Shown here one piece after another: positions 8,058-17,830 of a DNA stretch of 64,000 nucleotides (position 1 is the first letter of the stretch; each line of letters opens with the position of its first letter). This stretch comes from JADKAV01 sp963733395. Lineage in GTDB: Bacteria; Actinomycetota; Actinomycetes; S36-B12; UBA10799. The stretch is from positions 248,001 to 312,000 of the forward strand of contig CAVTCZ010000005.1 of assembly GCA_963733395.1 (NCBI GenBank), in the 5' to 3' direction. The translations under genes and the position numbers were made by a program. The notes beneath the pieces were generated by a model that was not told the DNA's origin, searched no databases, and saw nothing but the letters and a program-made list of their open reading frames with translations.

Positions 8058-8678
8058 GTGAAGCGCACCGCCTCGCTGGTCGCCAGCGCCGTGGCCGTGC
8101 CCCTGTTCGCCACGTCTGTGGCTGCACTGACCCCGGAGTCCCCCGCCCTGCCGCACACCGCCCTCGCAACCACCGTTGCCGTGTCCGCCCCGACCATCCA
8201 GATCGCCGGCGACACCGACCTCGCGGCGGCCGCCTCCTGGGCGCAGAAGGCCGAGCTCCGCGAGCGCAAGCGGGCCGCACGCAGTGGTGGCCTGCGCACC
8301 TACGGAACCGCCAACACCGCCGAGCAGGCCGTCGCCAAGCTCAAGCAGTGGGCCCACCAGGGCATGGGTGGATACCCGAACCAGTGCCTACGGCTGACCG
8401 ACGACGCCTTCGGTGCCTCAAACCGCACCACCACCGCCCTGGCCCAGTGGGCGCGGGCGAAGGAAGCCGGTGTCGCGCACCCTGACAGCAGGGACATCCC
8501 GGTGGGTGCCCAGATGTTCTGGCAGACCTCCCATCCTGCCGGCCACATCGCCACGTACGTGGGTGACGGCAAGGTCGTCACGAACATGCCCGGCGGCAGC
8601 GTGGAGATCGTCAACTGGCACGAGTTGAACGAGTGGGGGCCCTACCTCGGGTGGGCGAATCCGTACTACGGCCGATAG
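8058..8678 (+). CDS. Secreted NlpC/P60-like cysteine peptidase, paralogue 2
   Basis: 206 residues. GTG 8058 has GGAG 6 nt upstream and gives a signal peptide (KRTASLVASAVAVPLFATS). After a charged spacer (AELRERKRAAR) the catalytic-like domain shows NQCLRLTDDAF, a shared VGAQMFW segment, AGHIATYVGDGK and VTNMPGG, ending YLGWANPYYGR. It is clearly homologous to paralogue 1 over about 120 C-terminal residues, while the N-terminal spacers differ, suggesting an old tandem duplication. The role is inferred as peptidoglycan remodelling; the cleaved bond is not known. Confidence 0.8.
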   Translation: MKRTASLVASAVAVPLFATSVAALTPESPALPHTALATTVAVSAPTIQIAGDTDLAAAASWAQKAELRERKRAARSGGLRTYGTANTAEQAVAKLKQWAHQGMGGYPNQCLRLTDDAFGASNRTTTALAQWARAKEAGVAHPDSRDIPVGAQMFWQTSHPAGHIATYVGDGKVVTNMPGGSVEIVNWHELNEWGPYLGWANPYYGR

Positions 8679-8705
8679 CCCCGCCGCGTCCGGCAAGATG
8701 AGGAC

Positions 8706-10376
8706 GTGAGCAGCGCTATCGTGCGCAGGTGGCTGCCCGGAATGGGTGGCCACCTGCGGCCGTTCGAGCGCCACAACCTGGTCGCTGGACTCACGGTCAC
8801 CGCCTACCTCGTTCCGCAGGTCATGGCCTACGCGGTCCTGGCCGGCCTGTCTCCGGTGGCGGGCCTTTGGGGGGCGCTGGTCGCGCTCCCGCTGTACGCG
8901 CTGCTGGGAACCTCCCGCTGGCTGAGCTTCGGGCCGGAATCCAGCGTCGCGGTGATGACAGCAGCAGTCATCGTCCCGCTGGTGGCCGCTGGGGAGACCA
9001 CATCGGCGTCCGCGGCGGCGGCCCTGGCTTTGGCGGTCGGCCTGGTGGGCCTGCTCGCGAGCCTGCTGCGGCTGTCGTTCGTGGCTGATCTGTTGTCCCG
9101 TCCGATCCTCGTCGGGTACATGGCAGGGATCGCAGTCCTCATGATCGACAGTCAGCTCGACCGGGTCCTCGGTGCGATCACTCCCGACTCGGACATCATC
9201 TTCGAGCATCTGTGGCTGCTGGTGGGATCCAGCCCGCAGTGGCCCGCCATCGTCACGGCGACCACGGTTCTGGTCGCGCTGTTGGTCCTCGGGCGCACCC
9301 GGTTCAAGGCCTTCGCCCCGCTCATCGCGCTCACAGCGGCCGTGGTCGTCGCCGCTGTGCTCAACGCACTCGACCAGCCGGTGTTGCTGCTCGGGGAGGT
9401 CCCCGCCGGGCTGCCGCTACCGGCGTTGCCGATGGTGCCGGTGAGTGTCATGCCGGAACTGGGGGTGGCGGCGCTGGGCGTGCTGCTGGTCGCATTCGCC
9501 GATGCCACGTTGACCGGACGCTCCTTCCACCGGGCGCCGGATCCGCCGTTGCTGCCCGCCACCGAGTTGCGGGCACTGGCCGTCGTGAACGTCGCCGCCG
9601 GGTTGTTCCGGGGGATGCCGGTGTCGACCAGTGGCAGCAGGTCGGCCGTCGCCAGGGCGGCCGGGGCGACCTCGCAGGGCTACTCGATCGCGGCGGCGAT
9701 GTTCCTGGCCGTCGTCCTCGTGGTGGCCGGTCCGGTGCTGGAGGTCGTCCCGCAGGCGGCGCTCGGCGCCCTGGTGGTGTACGCCGCGGTGCTGCTGATA
9801 GATGTCGCCGACTTCCGCCGGCTGTGGCGCTTCCGGCGCTCGGAGTTCTGGCTGGCGATCATCACAACCGTCGGGGTGCTCGTGTTCGGGGTCCTCTACG
9901 GAGTGCTGGTGGCAGTGGCGCTGTCGGTGTTGCTGCTGCTGGTCGAGGTGGCCCGGCCGGCCTCGGCCGCGCTGGGGTTCGTGCCCGATCTGGCCGGCAT
10001 GCACGACATCACCGACTTCCCCGATGCCCGCGAGGAGCCGGGCCTGCTGATCTTCCGCTACGACTCCCCGCTCTTCTTCGCCAATGCCGAGAACTTCCTC
10101 AACCATGCCCGGGAGATGGTGTCCGAGCGGATCCCCGGTCTCGAATGGTTCGCCTTGCAGTGCGAGGCCATCATCGAGATCGACTCGACCGGGCTCAGTG
10201 CGCTGGAGGCGCTGGCCGACGAAATCGAATCAGCCGGTATCCGCTTCGTCCTCGTGCGAGCCAAGAGTGAACTCGTCGAGTCGTTGGCGAATACCGGCTT
10301 CATCGAGCGGATCGGTTCCGAGTACGTGTTCCCGACACTGCCGACACTGGTTGCGGCGTTCCGGGAGCGTGCCTGA
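8706..10376 (+). CDS. SulP family anion transporter with C-terminal STAS domain
   Basis: 556 residues. The N-terminal part (about 1-420) has ten or more hydrophobic helices with the SulP signature (LTVTAYLVPQVMAYAVLAGL near residue 35 and SFGPESSVAVMTAA). The C-terminal part (about 435-550) is a STAS domain with the conserved DSTGLSALEAL loop. SulP carriers move sulfate, bicarbonate or other inorganic or organic anions across the cytoplasmic membrane; the substrate here is undetermined. The start is GTG 8706. No carbonic anhydrase or sulfate assimilation gene is adjacent. It converges on the glycosyltransferase operon with a 2-bp gap. Confidence 0.92.
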   Translation: MSSAIVRRWLPGMGGHLRPFERHNLVAGLTVTAYLVPQVMAYAVLAGLSPVAGLWGALVALPLYALLGTSRWLSFGPESSVAVMTAAVIVPLVAAGETTSASAAAALALAVGLVGLLASLLRLSFVADLLSRPILVGYMAGIAVLMIDSQLDRVLGAITPDSDIIFEHLWLLVGSSPQWPAIVTATTVLVALLVLGRTRFKAFAPLIALTAAVVVAAVLNALDQPVLLLGEVPAGLPLPALPMVPVSVMPELGVAALGVLLVAFADATLTGRSFHRAPDPPLLPATELRALAVVNVAAGLFRGMPVSTSGSRSAVARAAGATSQGYSIAAAMFLAVVLVVAGPVLEVVPQAALGALVVYAAVLLIDVADFRRLWRFRRSEFWLAIITTVGVLVFGVLYGVLVAVALSVLLLLVEVARPASAALGFVPDLAGMHDITDFPDAREEPGLLIFRYDSPLFFANAENFLNHAREMVSERIPGLEWFALQCEAIIEIDSTGLSALEALADEIESAGIRFVLVRAKSELVESLANTGFIERIGSEYVFPTLPTLVAAFRERA

Positions 10377-10378
10377 CC

Positions 10379-12200
10379 TCAGGTCGTCAGGTCGTACAGC
10401 GTGACCCCGTCGACCGTCACCGAGTCGAAGTTCTGCTCCACCCAGGTGGTGATCTCCGAACTCGTGCCGCCGCCGGGACCCATGCCGCCGGGGCCACCGG
10501 AACTGCCCGCGATGAACCAGTGGATCTCGCCGTCCGCGACGTACTGCTGGAACTGCTCGAGCGTCGGCGAGGGGTCGCTGCCGTTGAAGCCGCCTATCGC
10601 CATCACCGGATCGCCGGTGGCCAGTTGGTAGCCCGCGGCCGTCTGGCTGCCGATGCCGGCTGCCACCCAGGTGTAGGAGTCGGCGTTCTCGCTCAAGGTC
10701 GCGGCCAGCTGCGTGCCCACCTCAGGGGAGTCCAGTAGGCCCGCCGGGGCCGCCGGGCATGGTCCCCGCGCCCGGCCCGGAACTGGCACCCAGACTCGGG
10801 CCGGCCGAGGGTAGGGAGCCACTGGTGACCCGGGATGCGGTCTCCAGGCTGAAGGACAGCGGGCCCAGCAGCGTGACTGCGATCAAGGCCGAGGCCAGCG
10901 CGGTACGGACCCGCGGTGGGGTCAGGTCGCCGAGGCCCAAGGTGATGGAACCAGCCACCCCGACGACCAGCACGATCCAACCCAGAACGTCGTAGTCGGC
11001 CTTCAGTAGCAGGGTCGCGCCGTACAGCGCGGAGCCGCCCAGCAGGGCGCCCAGGCCGACGTAGGCCCGGTGCCGCCACAGCAGCGTCACGGCCATCGCG
11101 ACCAGCGCCCCGATCGCCGGTGCCAGTGCCACGGCGTAGTACTGGTGGATGATGCCCTGGCTGAAGCTGAAGACGGCCCAGGTCACCAGCAGCCAGCCGC
11201 CCCACAGGATCGTCGAGATGCGGTGCATGCGCTGGGAACTCAGGAACCACGTGATCCCGACGGCCACCAGCGCGGCGGGCAGCAGCCAGGCGATCTGGCC
11301 GGCCCAGTCCGCGTCGAACATGCGGTGCCAGCTCGGCGTGCCCCAGGCGCCGCCGCCCATCGCGCCGCCACCACCCACGCTGCCGGTTTCGTCGCCGGTG
11401 ATCCGGCCGAGGCCGTTGTAGCCGAGGATCAACTCCAGCGCGGAGTTGGTCTGCGACCCCCCGATGTACGGCCGGGACGCGGCGGGGACCAGTTCCACGA
11501 TCGCCAGCCACCAGCCGCCGGAAACCAGCAGCGCGACGGCCGCGACGGCCAGCATCGCGATCCGCCGGCGGGAGTACACCAGGACCGCCACCACGAAGCC
11601 GGGCAGCACCAGGAATGCCTGCAGGCTCTTGGTGAGGAAGGCGAATCCCACCGCGGCGGCGGCCAGCGCGATCCAGCGCAGCCGTTCCTGCTCGACTGCC
11701 CGGGCCACGGCGTAGGTGGCGGCCACCAGCAGCAGCACCAGCAGCGCGTCCGGGTTGTTGAACCGGAACATCAGCGTGGCCACGGGTGTCGTCGCCAGGA
11801 TCGCGCCGGCCAGCAGCCCGGCGGGCTTGCCGAAGTAGCGGGAAACGGCCAGATACAGCAGCCACACAGAAGCGACGCCCATGAGCGCCTGTGGGACCAG
11901 GATGCTCCAGGAGTTCAGGCCGAACAGCCGCACCGACAGCGCCATCACCCAGATGCTCGCCGGCGGTTTGTCCACCGTGATGGAGTTGGCGGCGTCGGAG
12001 GAGCCGTAGAAGAACGCCTCCCAGTTCTGCGAGCCGGCCTGGGCGGCCGCGGAGTAGAAGCTGTTGGCCCATCCGGACAGCCCGTACAGGTACAGCACGG
12101 CGGTACCGGCGAGCAGCGCCCACAGGGCCGGCCGGGTCCAGTCCCGGCGGGTGGTCGCGGGCGTGGTCTGCACGGCCGGCCGGTCGAGGGTTGCGGTCAT
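10379..12200 (-). CDS. GT39-type (ArnT/YkcB-like) membrane glycosyltransferase, one frameshift
   Basis: The N-terminal frame (10722-12200) encodes a polytopic membrane protein with the luminal-loop motif SITVDKPPASIWVMALSVRL, typical of lipid-linked-sugar glycosyltransferases of family 39. The C-terminal domain (AGLLDSPEVGTQLAATLS to the end, EQNFDSVTVDGVTLYDLTT) lies in another frame that begins in a GC-rich stretch near 10740-10765. The gene length is one base over a codon multiple, so a single extra base explains it. I treat this as one gene. ATG 12200 overlaps the stop of the upstream GT2-GtrA gene (ATGA) and has GGAGG in front. Expected role: transfer of a sugar from a polyprenyl phosphate donor to an envelope acceptor. 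Confidence 0.82.
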
Positions 12201-13357
12201 GACGATCCTCCAAAGATCCACGAGCGGAACAGCACGAACCGCACGAGGGTGGCGAACAGGTTGGCGGCGGTCAGCGCGGCGAGTTCGACGCCGGTGCTGA
12301 TGGTGCTCGGCAGCAGCGCTGCAGTGGCTGTGGTGATGACCAGCGCGATGCCGAGCACCGCATAACCCTTGGCCTGATGGGTGATCCAGCCGTCACGTCC
12401 GGAGATGCCGAACGTGAAGCTGCGGTTCACCGCGGTGTTCGCGGCGGTGGCCACCAGCAGTGCGGTCACGTTGGCGGCGACCGGGTCGAGCAGGTTGCGG
12501 GCGAAGAGGTACAGCAAGGCGTACAGGGCCGTGGACGCGATCCCCACGGCGATGAACCGCAGCACTTGCCCCGGACCGCCGGTCTGCGGCACTTCGCTCA
12601 TCCGGATGCGTCCGCCGGCGATCTCCCGGCCCACCCGGGCGATCCCTTTGAGGTCCGCGATCGCGGTGGCAAGGATGGCCACGCGCGAGTCCGGGTCGTC
12701 GACCCAGTCCACGGGAACCTCGTGGATGCGCAGTCCGGTGCGTTCGGCCACGACCAGCAGTTCGGTGTCGAAGAACCACTCCTGGTCCTGGACCTGTTCC
12801 AGCAGCGCCGGCAGCCGGTCGGCTCGCACGGCCTTGAATCCGCACTGCGCATCGGAGAAGTGCGACCGCAGCGTCAGGCGCAGCAGTCGGTTGTAGCTGC
12901 GCGAGATGAACTCGCGCTTCTGCCCCCGGGTCACCCGTGACGAGTTGGTCAAGCGGGTGCCGATGGCGACGTCGGAATGTCCTGAGAGCAGCGGCGCGAC
13001 CAGCACCGGCAGGGCCGCGAGATCCGTGGAGAGATCCACGTCCATGTAGGCCACGACCCGGGCGTTGGCCTGTCCCCACGCCATCCGCAGCGCCCGGCCG
13101 CGGCCCTTCTGCTCGAGCCGCAGGTAGCTCACATCGGTCAGTTCGGCGGTGAGGCCCCGGGCGATCGCTGCGGTGGCGTCGGTGCTGGCGTTGTCGGCGA
13201 TGACGATGCGGTGGCTCCACGGCTGCCGGTTCGCGTAGGCGCGCAGCGCCAGGACGCTGGGCCGCAGTGCCCGCTCCTCGTTGTAGACGGGCACCACGAT
13301 CTCCACATCGACCAGCGCGGTCGAGACGTCGGTACTGGTGATCTCAAGGGCGGTCAT
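12197..13357 (-). CDS. Bifunctional GT2 (dolichyl-phosphate mannosyltransferase-like) / GtrA protein
   Basis: 386 residues. Residues about 10-250 are a GT-A family 2 transferase: the nucleotide-binding start VEIVVPVYNEE, DNASTDATA, and the catalytic DxD-like MDVDLSTDLAALP. Residues about 265-380 form a four-helix GtrA domain (GQVLRFIAVGIASTALYALL). Such fusions make and translocate polyprenyl-phosphate sugars, which the neighbouring GT39 enzyme would use. It starts with ATG 13357, sharing one base with the previous stop. The order membrane protein, GT2-GtrA, GT39 with touching junctions marks one leftward operon. Confidence 0.9.
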   Translation of the reverse strand: MTALEITSTDVSTALVDVEIVVPVYNEERALRPSVLALRAYANRQPWSHRIVIADNASTDATAAIARGLTAELTDVSYLRLEQKGRGRALRMAWGQANARVVAYMDVDLSTDLAALPVLVAPLLSGHSDVAIGTRLTNSSRVTRGQKREFISRSYNRLLRLTLRSHFSDAQCGFKAVRADRLPALLEQVQDQEWFFDTELLVVAERTGLRIHEVPVDWVDDPDSRVAILATAIADLKGIARVGREIAGGRIRMSEVPQTGGPGQVLRFIAVGIASTALYALLYLFARNLLDPVAANVTALLVATAANTAVNRSFTFGISGRDGWITHQAKGYAVLGIALVITTATAALLPSTISTGVELAALTAANLFATLVRFVLFRSWIFGGSS

Positions 13358-13869
13358 CACGTGTCCTGGGTGTCCGTGCCGGTGCTGGTGGACGAGGAGT
13401 CGTCGACAGCCCCGGCGATGGCGTCGGCCTGGGCCTGGGTGAGTTCCCCGTTGCTGACGGCCATCTCCAGGAACTGCTGCAGGCCGCTGCCGCCGCCGGG
13501 CATCCGGGTCAGGAATTCCTGCAGCAGATCGGTGTTGACGCTGCCGTCGGTGTTGAACAGCATCGACGACAGGTCCTGGCCCATCGGGCCGTTCTGGCCG
13601 GGCACGGTCCCGGTGGTGCCGTTCTGACCGGCCGTTCCCGGTGGGCCGAACTGGCTGGTCCCGGGGCCGCCGGTCTGTGCGGTGGCCTCATTGGCAGTGA
13701 GCCCCCAGACCCCGGCGCCGACCGCCAGCAGCGAGGCCGCGACGGTGGTGGCGCCGAGGATGCGCGCCTTCTTGCGTTCCGCGGCGTACATGGTCTGCCA
13801 TTGGCTGTCCGGCCGCGGCTGGTTGGCTGCTTGCGGGAACTCGTGCGTGGGGAGGTTCTCTGTGTCCAT
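13357..13869 (-). CDS. Single-pass membrane protein with Gly/Pro/Asn-rich outer region
   Basis: 170 residues. An N-terminal cytoplasmic part of about 37 residues is followed by one hydrophobic helix (ILGATTVAASLLAVGAGVWG), then a low-complexity Gly/Thr/Gln-rich segment (GPPGTAGQNGTTG). A helical tail with FLTRMPGGGSGLQQFLEMA and ELTQAQADAIAG resembles short actinobacterial repeats found in exported proteins. It is first in the glycosylation operon. I do not recognise a family; a glycosylated substrate or assembly factor for the downstream enzymes is a guess from position and the Ser/Thr-rich end. Confidence 0.7.
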   Translation of the reverse strand: MDTENLPTHEFPQAANQPRPDSQWQTMYAAERKKARILGATTVAASLLAVGAGVWGLTANEATAQTGGPGTSQFGPPGTAGQNGTTGTVPGQNGPMGQDLSSMLFNTDGSVNTDLLQEFLTRMPGGGSGLQQFLEMAVSNGELTQAQADAIAGAVDDSSSTSTGTDTQDT

Positions 13870-14073
13870 GCCCCGACCTTCCTGCGGCCACTTCCGAGTT
13901 CGGTCGGGCGACGGTGAGAGCAGGGTGAGAGTTCTGTGACGCCGGACACGGCCGTGTTATCGACCCCACATGGCAAATGTCCGGTTCGCGGTAATTGCCG
14001 ATGTTGGCCAGCGCCGTGGAGGGCATCACCTGACTGTCCGGAGCACCCGCAACCGGATGGAAGGAAGACCCTC

Positions 14074-14601
14074 GTGAAGAAGTACCTCGCAGCCGCCGCC
14101 CTCACCGCCGCTGCCACCGCCGCCATCGCCGCACCCGCCGCTGCGGCCGAAGCCCCTGCCGCCGCCGGTCTGGACATCGTCGGCCAGGACATCAACTACA
14201 CCGCCGCCGCCAAGTCGGAGGGGATGACCGCTCCGACGCGCAACTACAAGATCTCCGCCCGATACGGGCAAGCCGGATCGATGTGGAGTTCGGGCCGGCA
14301 CACCGGGCTGGACTTCGCCGCTCCGGAAGGAACCACCATCGACGCCGCGGACAGCGGCAAGGTCGTCTCCGCGGGTCCGGCCGGCGCCTACGGCAACATG
14401 ATCGAGATCGCCCACGGGGACGGGACCCGCACCCGCTACGCCCATCTCTGCGACATCGACGTGAAGCGCGGCGAGAAGGTGACCCGCGGCGAGCACATCG
14501 GCGATCTCGGCAACACCGGGAACTCCAGCGGACCGCACCTGCACTTCGAGGTCCTCATCGACGGCGACCACGCCGATCCCGAACGGTTCCTCAACCTCTG
14601 A
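14074..14601 (+). CDS. Secreted M23 family (LytM-like) metallopeptidase
   Basis: 175 residues. GTG 14074 with AAGGAAG upstream gives a signal peptide rich in Ala (KKYLAAAALTAAATAAIAAP). The M23 zinc site is complete: HTGLDFAAPEGT supplies the first His and the Asp, and HLHFEV the HxH. The family cleaves peptidoglycan cross-bridges or stem peptides outside the membrane; with no cell-wall binding domain this is a minimal enzyme. It is divergent from the glycosylation operon. A degenerate Crp-like dyad (TGTGACGCCGGACACG, 13935-13950) lies about 125 bp upstream. Confidence 0.92.
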   Translation: MKKYLAAAALTAAATAAIAAPAAAAEAPAAAGLDIVGQDINYTAAAKSEGMTAPTRNYKISARYGQAGSMWSSGRHTGLDFAAPEGTTIDAADSGKVVSAGPAGAYGNMIEIAHGDGTRTRYAHLCDIDVKRGEKVTRGEHIGDLGNTGNSSGPHLHFEVLIDGDHADPERFLNL

Positions 14602-14667
14602 CCTCGGCGGCTCGACCGCCTGACGACGCGCCGACCGTTGCTTGAGGGGGACGGTTCGGCGTTCGAG

Positions 14668-14697
14668 GACCCCGGCTCATGAGGGTGAGCCGGGGTC
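14668..14697. terminator. Bidirectional terminator between convergent genes
   Basis: A perfect 12-bp stem GACCCCGGCTCA / TGAGCCGGGGTC with a 6-nt loop sits between the M23 peptidase and the convergent nuclease/phosphatase gene. Confidence 0.85.
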
Positions 14698-14707
14698 TTC
14701 ATCTGTG

Positions 14708-15871
14708 TCAGGGCCGCACGACGGGTAGCGAGAGTGTTGCCCGCACCAGGTTGTGGTCCGAGCCGCGATAGCGGTTGTCGAACGTCCCGTCGCTGTGCAG
14801 GGTGAGGAAGACCTCGTGCCGCAGTGGCGTCACCCCGCCCTTGCCGAGGATGTAGTCGATCCGACTGGCCGAGCGCGTGTATTTGAACGGCTTCGGCGGG
14901 AAACCGTCCCAACGTCGCGTGAGGGGAGTCATGTTGACCGTCGGGAAACGGGCGTTCACGCGTGCGGGCGCTGTGAACGCGTCGACGAAGCCGGCGTCGT
15001 ACATGACCTGCTGGGCACCCCGCGGTTGCCGTTGTGCGAACGAGTTCAGGTCGCCCATCAGCACCACCGGGACCGCTGCCAGGCCGAGCTCGGCATTCTG
15101 CCGATCGACCCAACCTGCGATCGCGGCAGCGGTCTTGCGCCGGATGTCCTCGGCAGCGGCGGTCTTCTCGTTGGGCATATGTACGGACACGGCCATGAAG
15201 ACGGCACCGGTGGCGAGGTCCTGCAGGTAGGCCCAGGAGACGTTGCGGTCCTGCACCGGGCCCCAGTCCATCCCGCTGAGCTGGCGCTGCGACTCCATCC
15301 CGGTGGCGGCGTCGTACGACTCCACATATCCGAGGTGCTGCTGGCAGTCGTAGGTGTACCAGTCGGCGAAGTCGGGCCCGCGCTTCTTGCGCGGCAGGTT
15401 GGGGTCGCTGAGGTAGCGCAGGCAGGGCGCCGGTGGCACGGGTAATCCGGATGGCTTGCGGACCTCGGCGACGCGCACCCGGTCGGGATCGAAGTACAGA
15501 TGCGCACCGCGGGTGCACCCCTGCGTGCAGCCGTCCTCGCCGCTGGTCTGCTGGTAGCCCGCTCGTGCCAGCAGCCCGGTGAGGTCGGCCCATTGGGTCG
15601 TGCCCCGCCAGGGCAGTGTCGGTGCTTCCTGCACGGCCACCACCGCGGGATCGGCTGCCTGGATGTTGTTGACCACCGCCTGCCGCCGTCGCGCCCAGGT
15701 GAATCGTCCGCCCTGGCAGTTCACCTTGCAGACGTTGTAGGTCGCGACGGTGAGCTGGGCGCGTTCTTGACCGCTGGGCACCGTGTCGGACATGGCGGTA
15801 CCGGGCGGCGCCATGGCCAGTGCCAGGGCACCGACTGCGACGCTTCGCAACGCAGGCGTCAGCCATCCCAT
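14708..15871 (-). CDS. Secreted endonuclease/exonuclease/phosphatase family protein
   Basis: 387 residues from ATG 15871; a GTG at 15895 (with AAGAG upstream) is an alternative. The signal peptide (LRSVAVGALALAMAPPGTA) is followed by the EEP-fold metal phosphoesterase motifs in order: TVATYNVCKVN, VVAVQEA, VVLMGDLNS, SRIDYIL and SDHNLV. These supply the Asn, Glu, Asp-x-Asn and Asp-His of the family active site. Members hydrolyse DNA, RNA or phospholipid headgroups; with a signal peptide, nucleic acid scavenging or sphingomyelinase-like activity is possible but not resolved. Several Cys pairs (NVCKVNC, GCTQGC) suggest disulfides, consistent with export. Confidence 0.85.
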   Translation of the reverse strand: MGWLTPALRSVAVGALALAMAPPGTAMSDTVPSGQERAQLTVATYNVCKVNCQGGRFTWARRRQAVVNNIQAADPAVVAVQEAPTLPWRGTTQWADLTGLLARAGYQQTSGEDGCTQGCTRGAHLYFDPDRVRVAEVRKPSGLPVPPAPCLRYLSDPNLPRKKRGPDFADWYTYDCQQHLGYVESYDAATGMESQRQLSGMDWGPVQDRNVSWAYLQDLATGAVFMAVSVHMPNEKTAAAEDIRRKTAAAIAGWVDRQNAELGLAAVPVVLMGDLNSFAQRQPRGAQQVMYDAGFVDAFTAPARVNARFPTVNMTPLTRRWDGFPPKPFKYTRSASRIDYILGKGGVTPLRHEVFLTLHSDGTFDNRYRGSDHNLVRATLSLPVVRP

Positions 15872-15973
15872 GTCGTGGATATCGACCTCGGGCACTGGGC
15901 TCTTGAGGTCGCCGACGGGGAGATACCGTGTGCCGCGTGAACCTCACTGCGCCGCCTCACGGTCCTGAGCGCG

Positions 15974-17153
15974 ATGCGGTGGTTCCCGGTCGGACTGGTC
16001 GTGCCCGTGCTGGTCCTGCTGCTCGGCGCCAGGGGGCTGCCGCTCGATCGGGTCGGCCAGATGTTGGCCCTGTACGGGGTGGTCACACTCACCTTGGAGT
16101 TGCCCACCGGGGGGCTCGCGGACTCCTGGGGGCGCAAGCCCGTCATCCTCTGCTCTGCGCTGCTCAATGCTGCCGGGTTCCTGCTGCTGGCGTTCGTCGG
16201 GAACCAGTCGGCGGTCCTTGTGGCCACTGCGGCACTGGGCGCGGCCCGCGCGCTGTCGTCCGGACCCGTCGAGTCGTGGTTCGTCGACACCATGCACGAG
16301 GCAGGGGAGTCGGTGATCGAGCCGGGCTTGGCCCGCGGCCAGATCGCTGAATCCGTGGCGCTGGGCCTCGGCTCGGTGATCGGCGGTGCCCTGCCGGGAA
16401 TGTTCCCTGGCCTGCCGCACACCGGCCCGGGGTTCATCGCGCTGTCCGTCCCGTTCGCCGCCGCCGCCGTGATGATGCTGGCCTACGGCCTGGCCGCCGT
16501 GCTGCTCATGACATCACGGGAGTCGGGTGACTCGTCGTCTGTGGCCGCCACCGTGGTGGTGGCCGCCCGGCAGGCCGTGGGTGAGCCGCCGGTCCGGCGG
16601 GTGATGATCGTGGCGTTGTGCCTCGGGGTGATGCTCAGCGGCATCGAGTTGCTGGCGCCCAACACGTTCGCCGATCTGCTGGGCGGCGGTCACCCAGGCC
16701 TCCGGGCTGTACGGGATCCTGACCGCGGCCGCCTTCGCCGTGGCAGCACTCGGGGCCACCGTCAGCACCCGGATACCGGGGAGCCGGACCCGGCTTGCCG
16801 GTTGGGCCTACCTGGCCGGCGGGATCGTCGTGCTGCTGGTCGCGATCCCACTGGTGGGCGTGGCGGCGTTCGCGTTCCTGGGGATGTACTTCACCATCGG
16901 CCTGCAGGGGCCGGTGATGGCCGGGTTGCTGCACGACCGGGTGGGTGCCGCGGTGCGCAGCACGATGATGTCCGTGGAGAGTCTGTCGATGCAGGCCGGC
17001 GGGGCGCTGGCGTCCCTGCTGGTCGGGTCCGTGGCTGCCGGGGTCGGGCTGTCGGCGGGGTTGGGGGTGGTGGCGCTCGCGGGGGTGTTCGCCGCCCTGG
17101 TGCTCTGGCGCGACGGGCGTCACAGCACGCGCTCTTCCGATGACCCACTGTGA
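15974..17153 (+). CDS. MFS transporter, one frameshift near 16685
   Basis: Two frames together give a twelve-helix major facilitator. The first (15974 to about 16685) has the MFS motif A as GGLADSWGRKPV between helices 2 and 3. The second, after the shift, continues VTQASGLYGILTAAAFAVAAL and ends at 17153. Total length is one base over a codon multiple. The open frame also extends upstream of ATG 15974 with plausible coding text (SLRRLTVLSA) but no standard start codon before a stop, so the true start may also be affected. Substrate is unknown; efflux is possible. The stop overlaps a Crp-like operator for the next gene. Confidence 0.8.
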
Positions 17154-17164
17154 CCAAGATCACC
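17149..17164. promoter_or_regulatory. Crp/GlxR-like operator upstream of NlpC/P60 paralogue 3
   Basis: TGTGACCAAGATCACC fits TGTGA-N6-TCACN. It overlaps the stop codon of the MFS gene and lies 45 bp before ATG 17210. Confidence 0.5.
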
Positions 17165-17209
17165 CGATTTCCGGAACGTCGTAACCCGAAATGTGGGTCA
17201 CTGGGGAGT

Positions 17210-17743
17210 ATGAACCGCATTCTCTGCGGGGGGTTCGTCGTTGGTCTTGTCCTTGTGGGGTCGCCCGCAATGGCCGATCCCGATCTTGGCGTGGGTACCG
17301 AAGTCGCTGTGGGCTGGTCACAGGAGCGCCACCAGCAGGTCTCCCGCAGCGATCCGATGCGCCCGATCGGCACCACCCGATCGCCGGAGAAGGCGGTGGC
17401 CTATCTCAAGGACCTCGCGGCCGACGAGGTCAGCGGGTATTGGGGCGCCTGCCTGCGGCTGGCCGACGACGCCTACATGCCCAAGGGGCCGCGCCTCGGT
17501 ACGGCTTTCGATCAGTGGCGCCGCTCCAAGGACGCCGGGGTCGCCCATCCCAAGGACGCCTATCCGCCGCTGGGAGCCCAGATGTTCTGGGATCCGGGGC
17601 ACGCTGCCGGTCACATCGCCACCTATGTCGGAGACGGCAAGGCCGTGACGAACATGCCGGACGGCACCGTGCAGATGATCAACTGGCATCGCATGGACGA
17701 CTGGGGTCCGTACCTGGGGTGGGCTCCGCCGTACTACAAGTAG
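17210..17743 (+). CDS. Secreted NlpC/P60-like cysteine peptidase, paralogue 3
   Basis: 177 residues with a short signal peptide (NRILCGGFVVGLVLVGSPAMA). The domain repeats the family order: WGACLRLADDAY (candidate Cys), LGAQMFW, AGHIATYVGDGK (candidate His), VTNMPDG and the terminal YLGWAPPYY. It lacks the long basic spacer of paralogue 1. A GTG at 17150 opens the same frame but would remove the signal peptide from the N-terminus and lies in the operator. GGGGAG is only one base from ATG 17210, so initiation may be leaderless or weak. Same inferred cell-wall role as its paralogues. Confidence 0.78.
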   Translation: MNRILCGGFVVGLVLVGSPAMADPDLGVGTEVAVGWSQERHQQVSRSDPMRPIGTTRSPEKAVAYLKDLAADEVSGYWGACLRLADDAYMPKGPRLGTAFDQWRRSKDAGVAHPKDAYPPLGAQMFWDPGHAAGHIATYVGDGKAVTNMPDGTVQMINWHRMDDWGPYLGWAPPYYK

Positions 17744-17830
17744 GCCGCCTGTGGATCCCGGGCAGGGGTCGTCCACAGATCGCGGGGCATGACTTCCTTG
17801 CGCGACCGCGCCGGGGGTAGGACTTGAGGC

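Noticed and set aside
17750..17790. DnaA-box cluster near the third NlpC/P60 paralogue
   Set aside because: Only mismatched single boxes (such as TCGTCCACA); not dense enough to support an origin or regulatory cluster.
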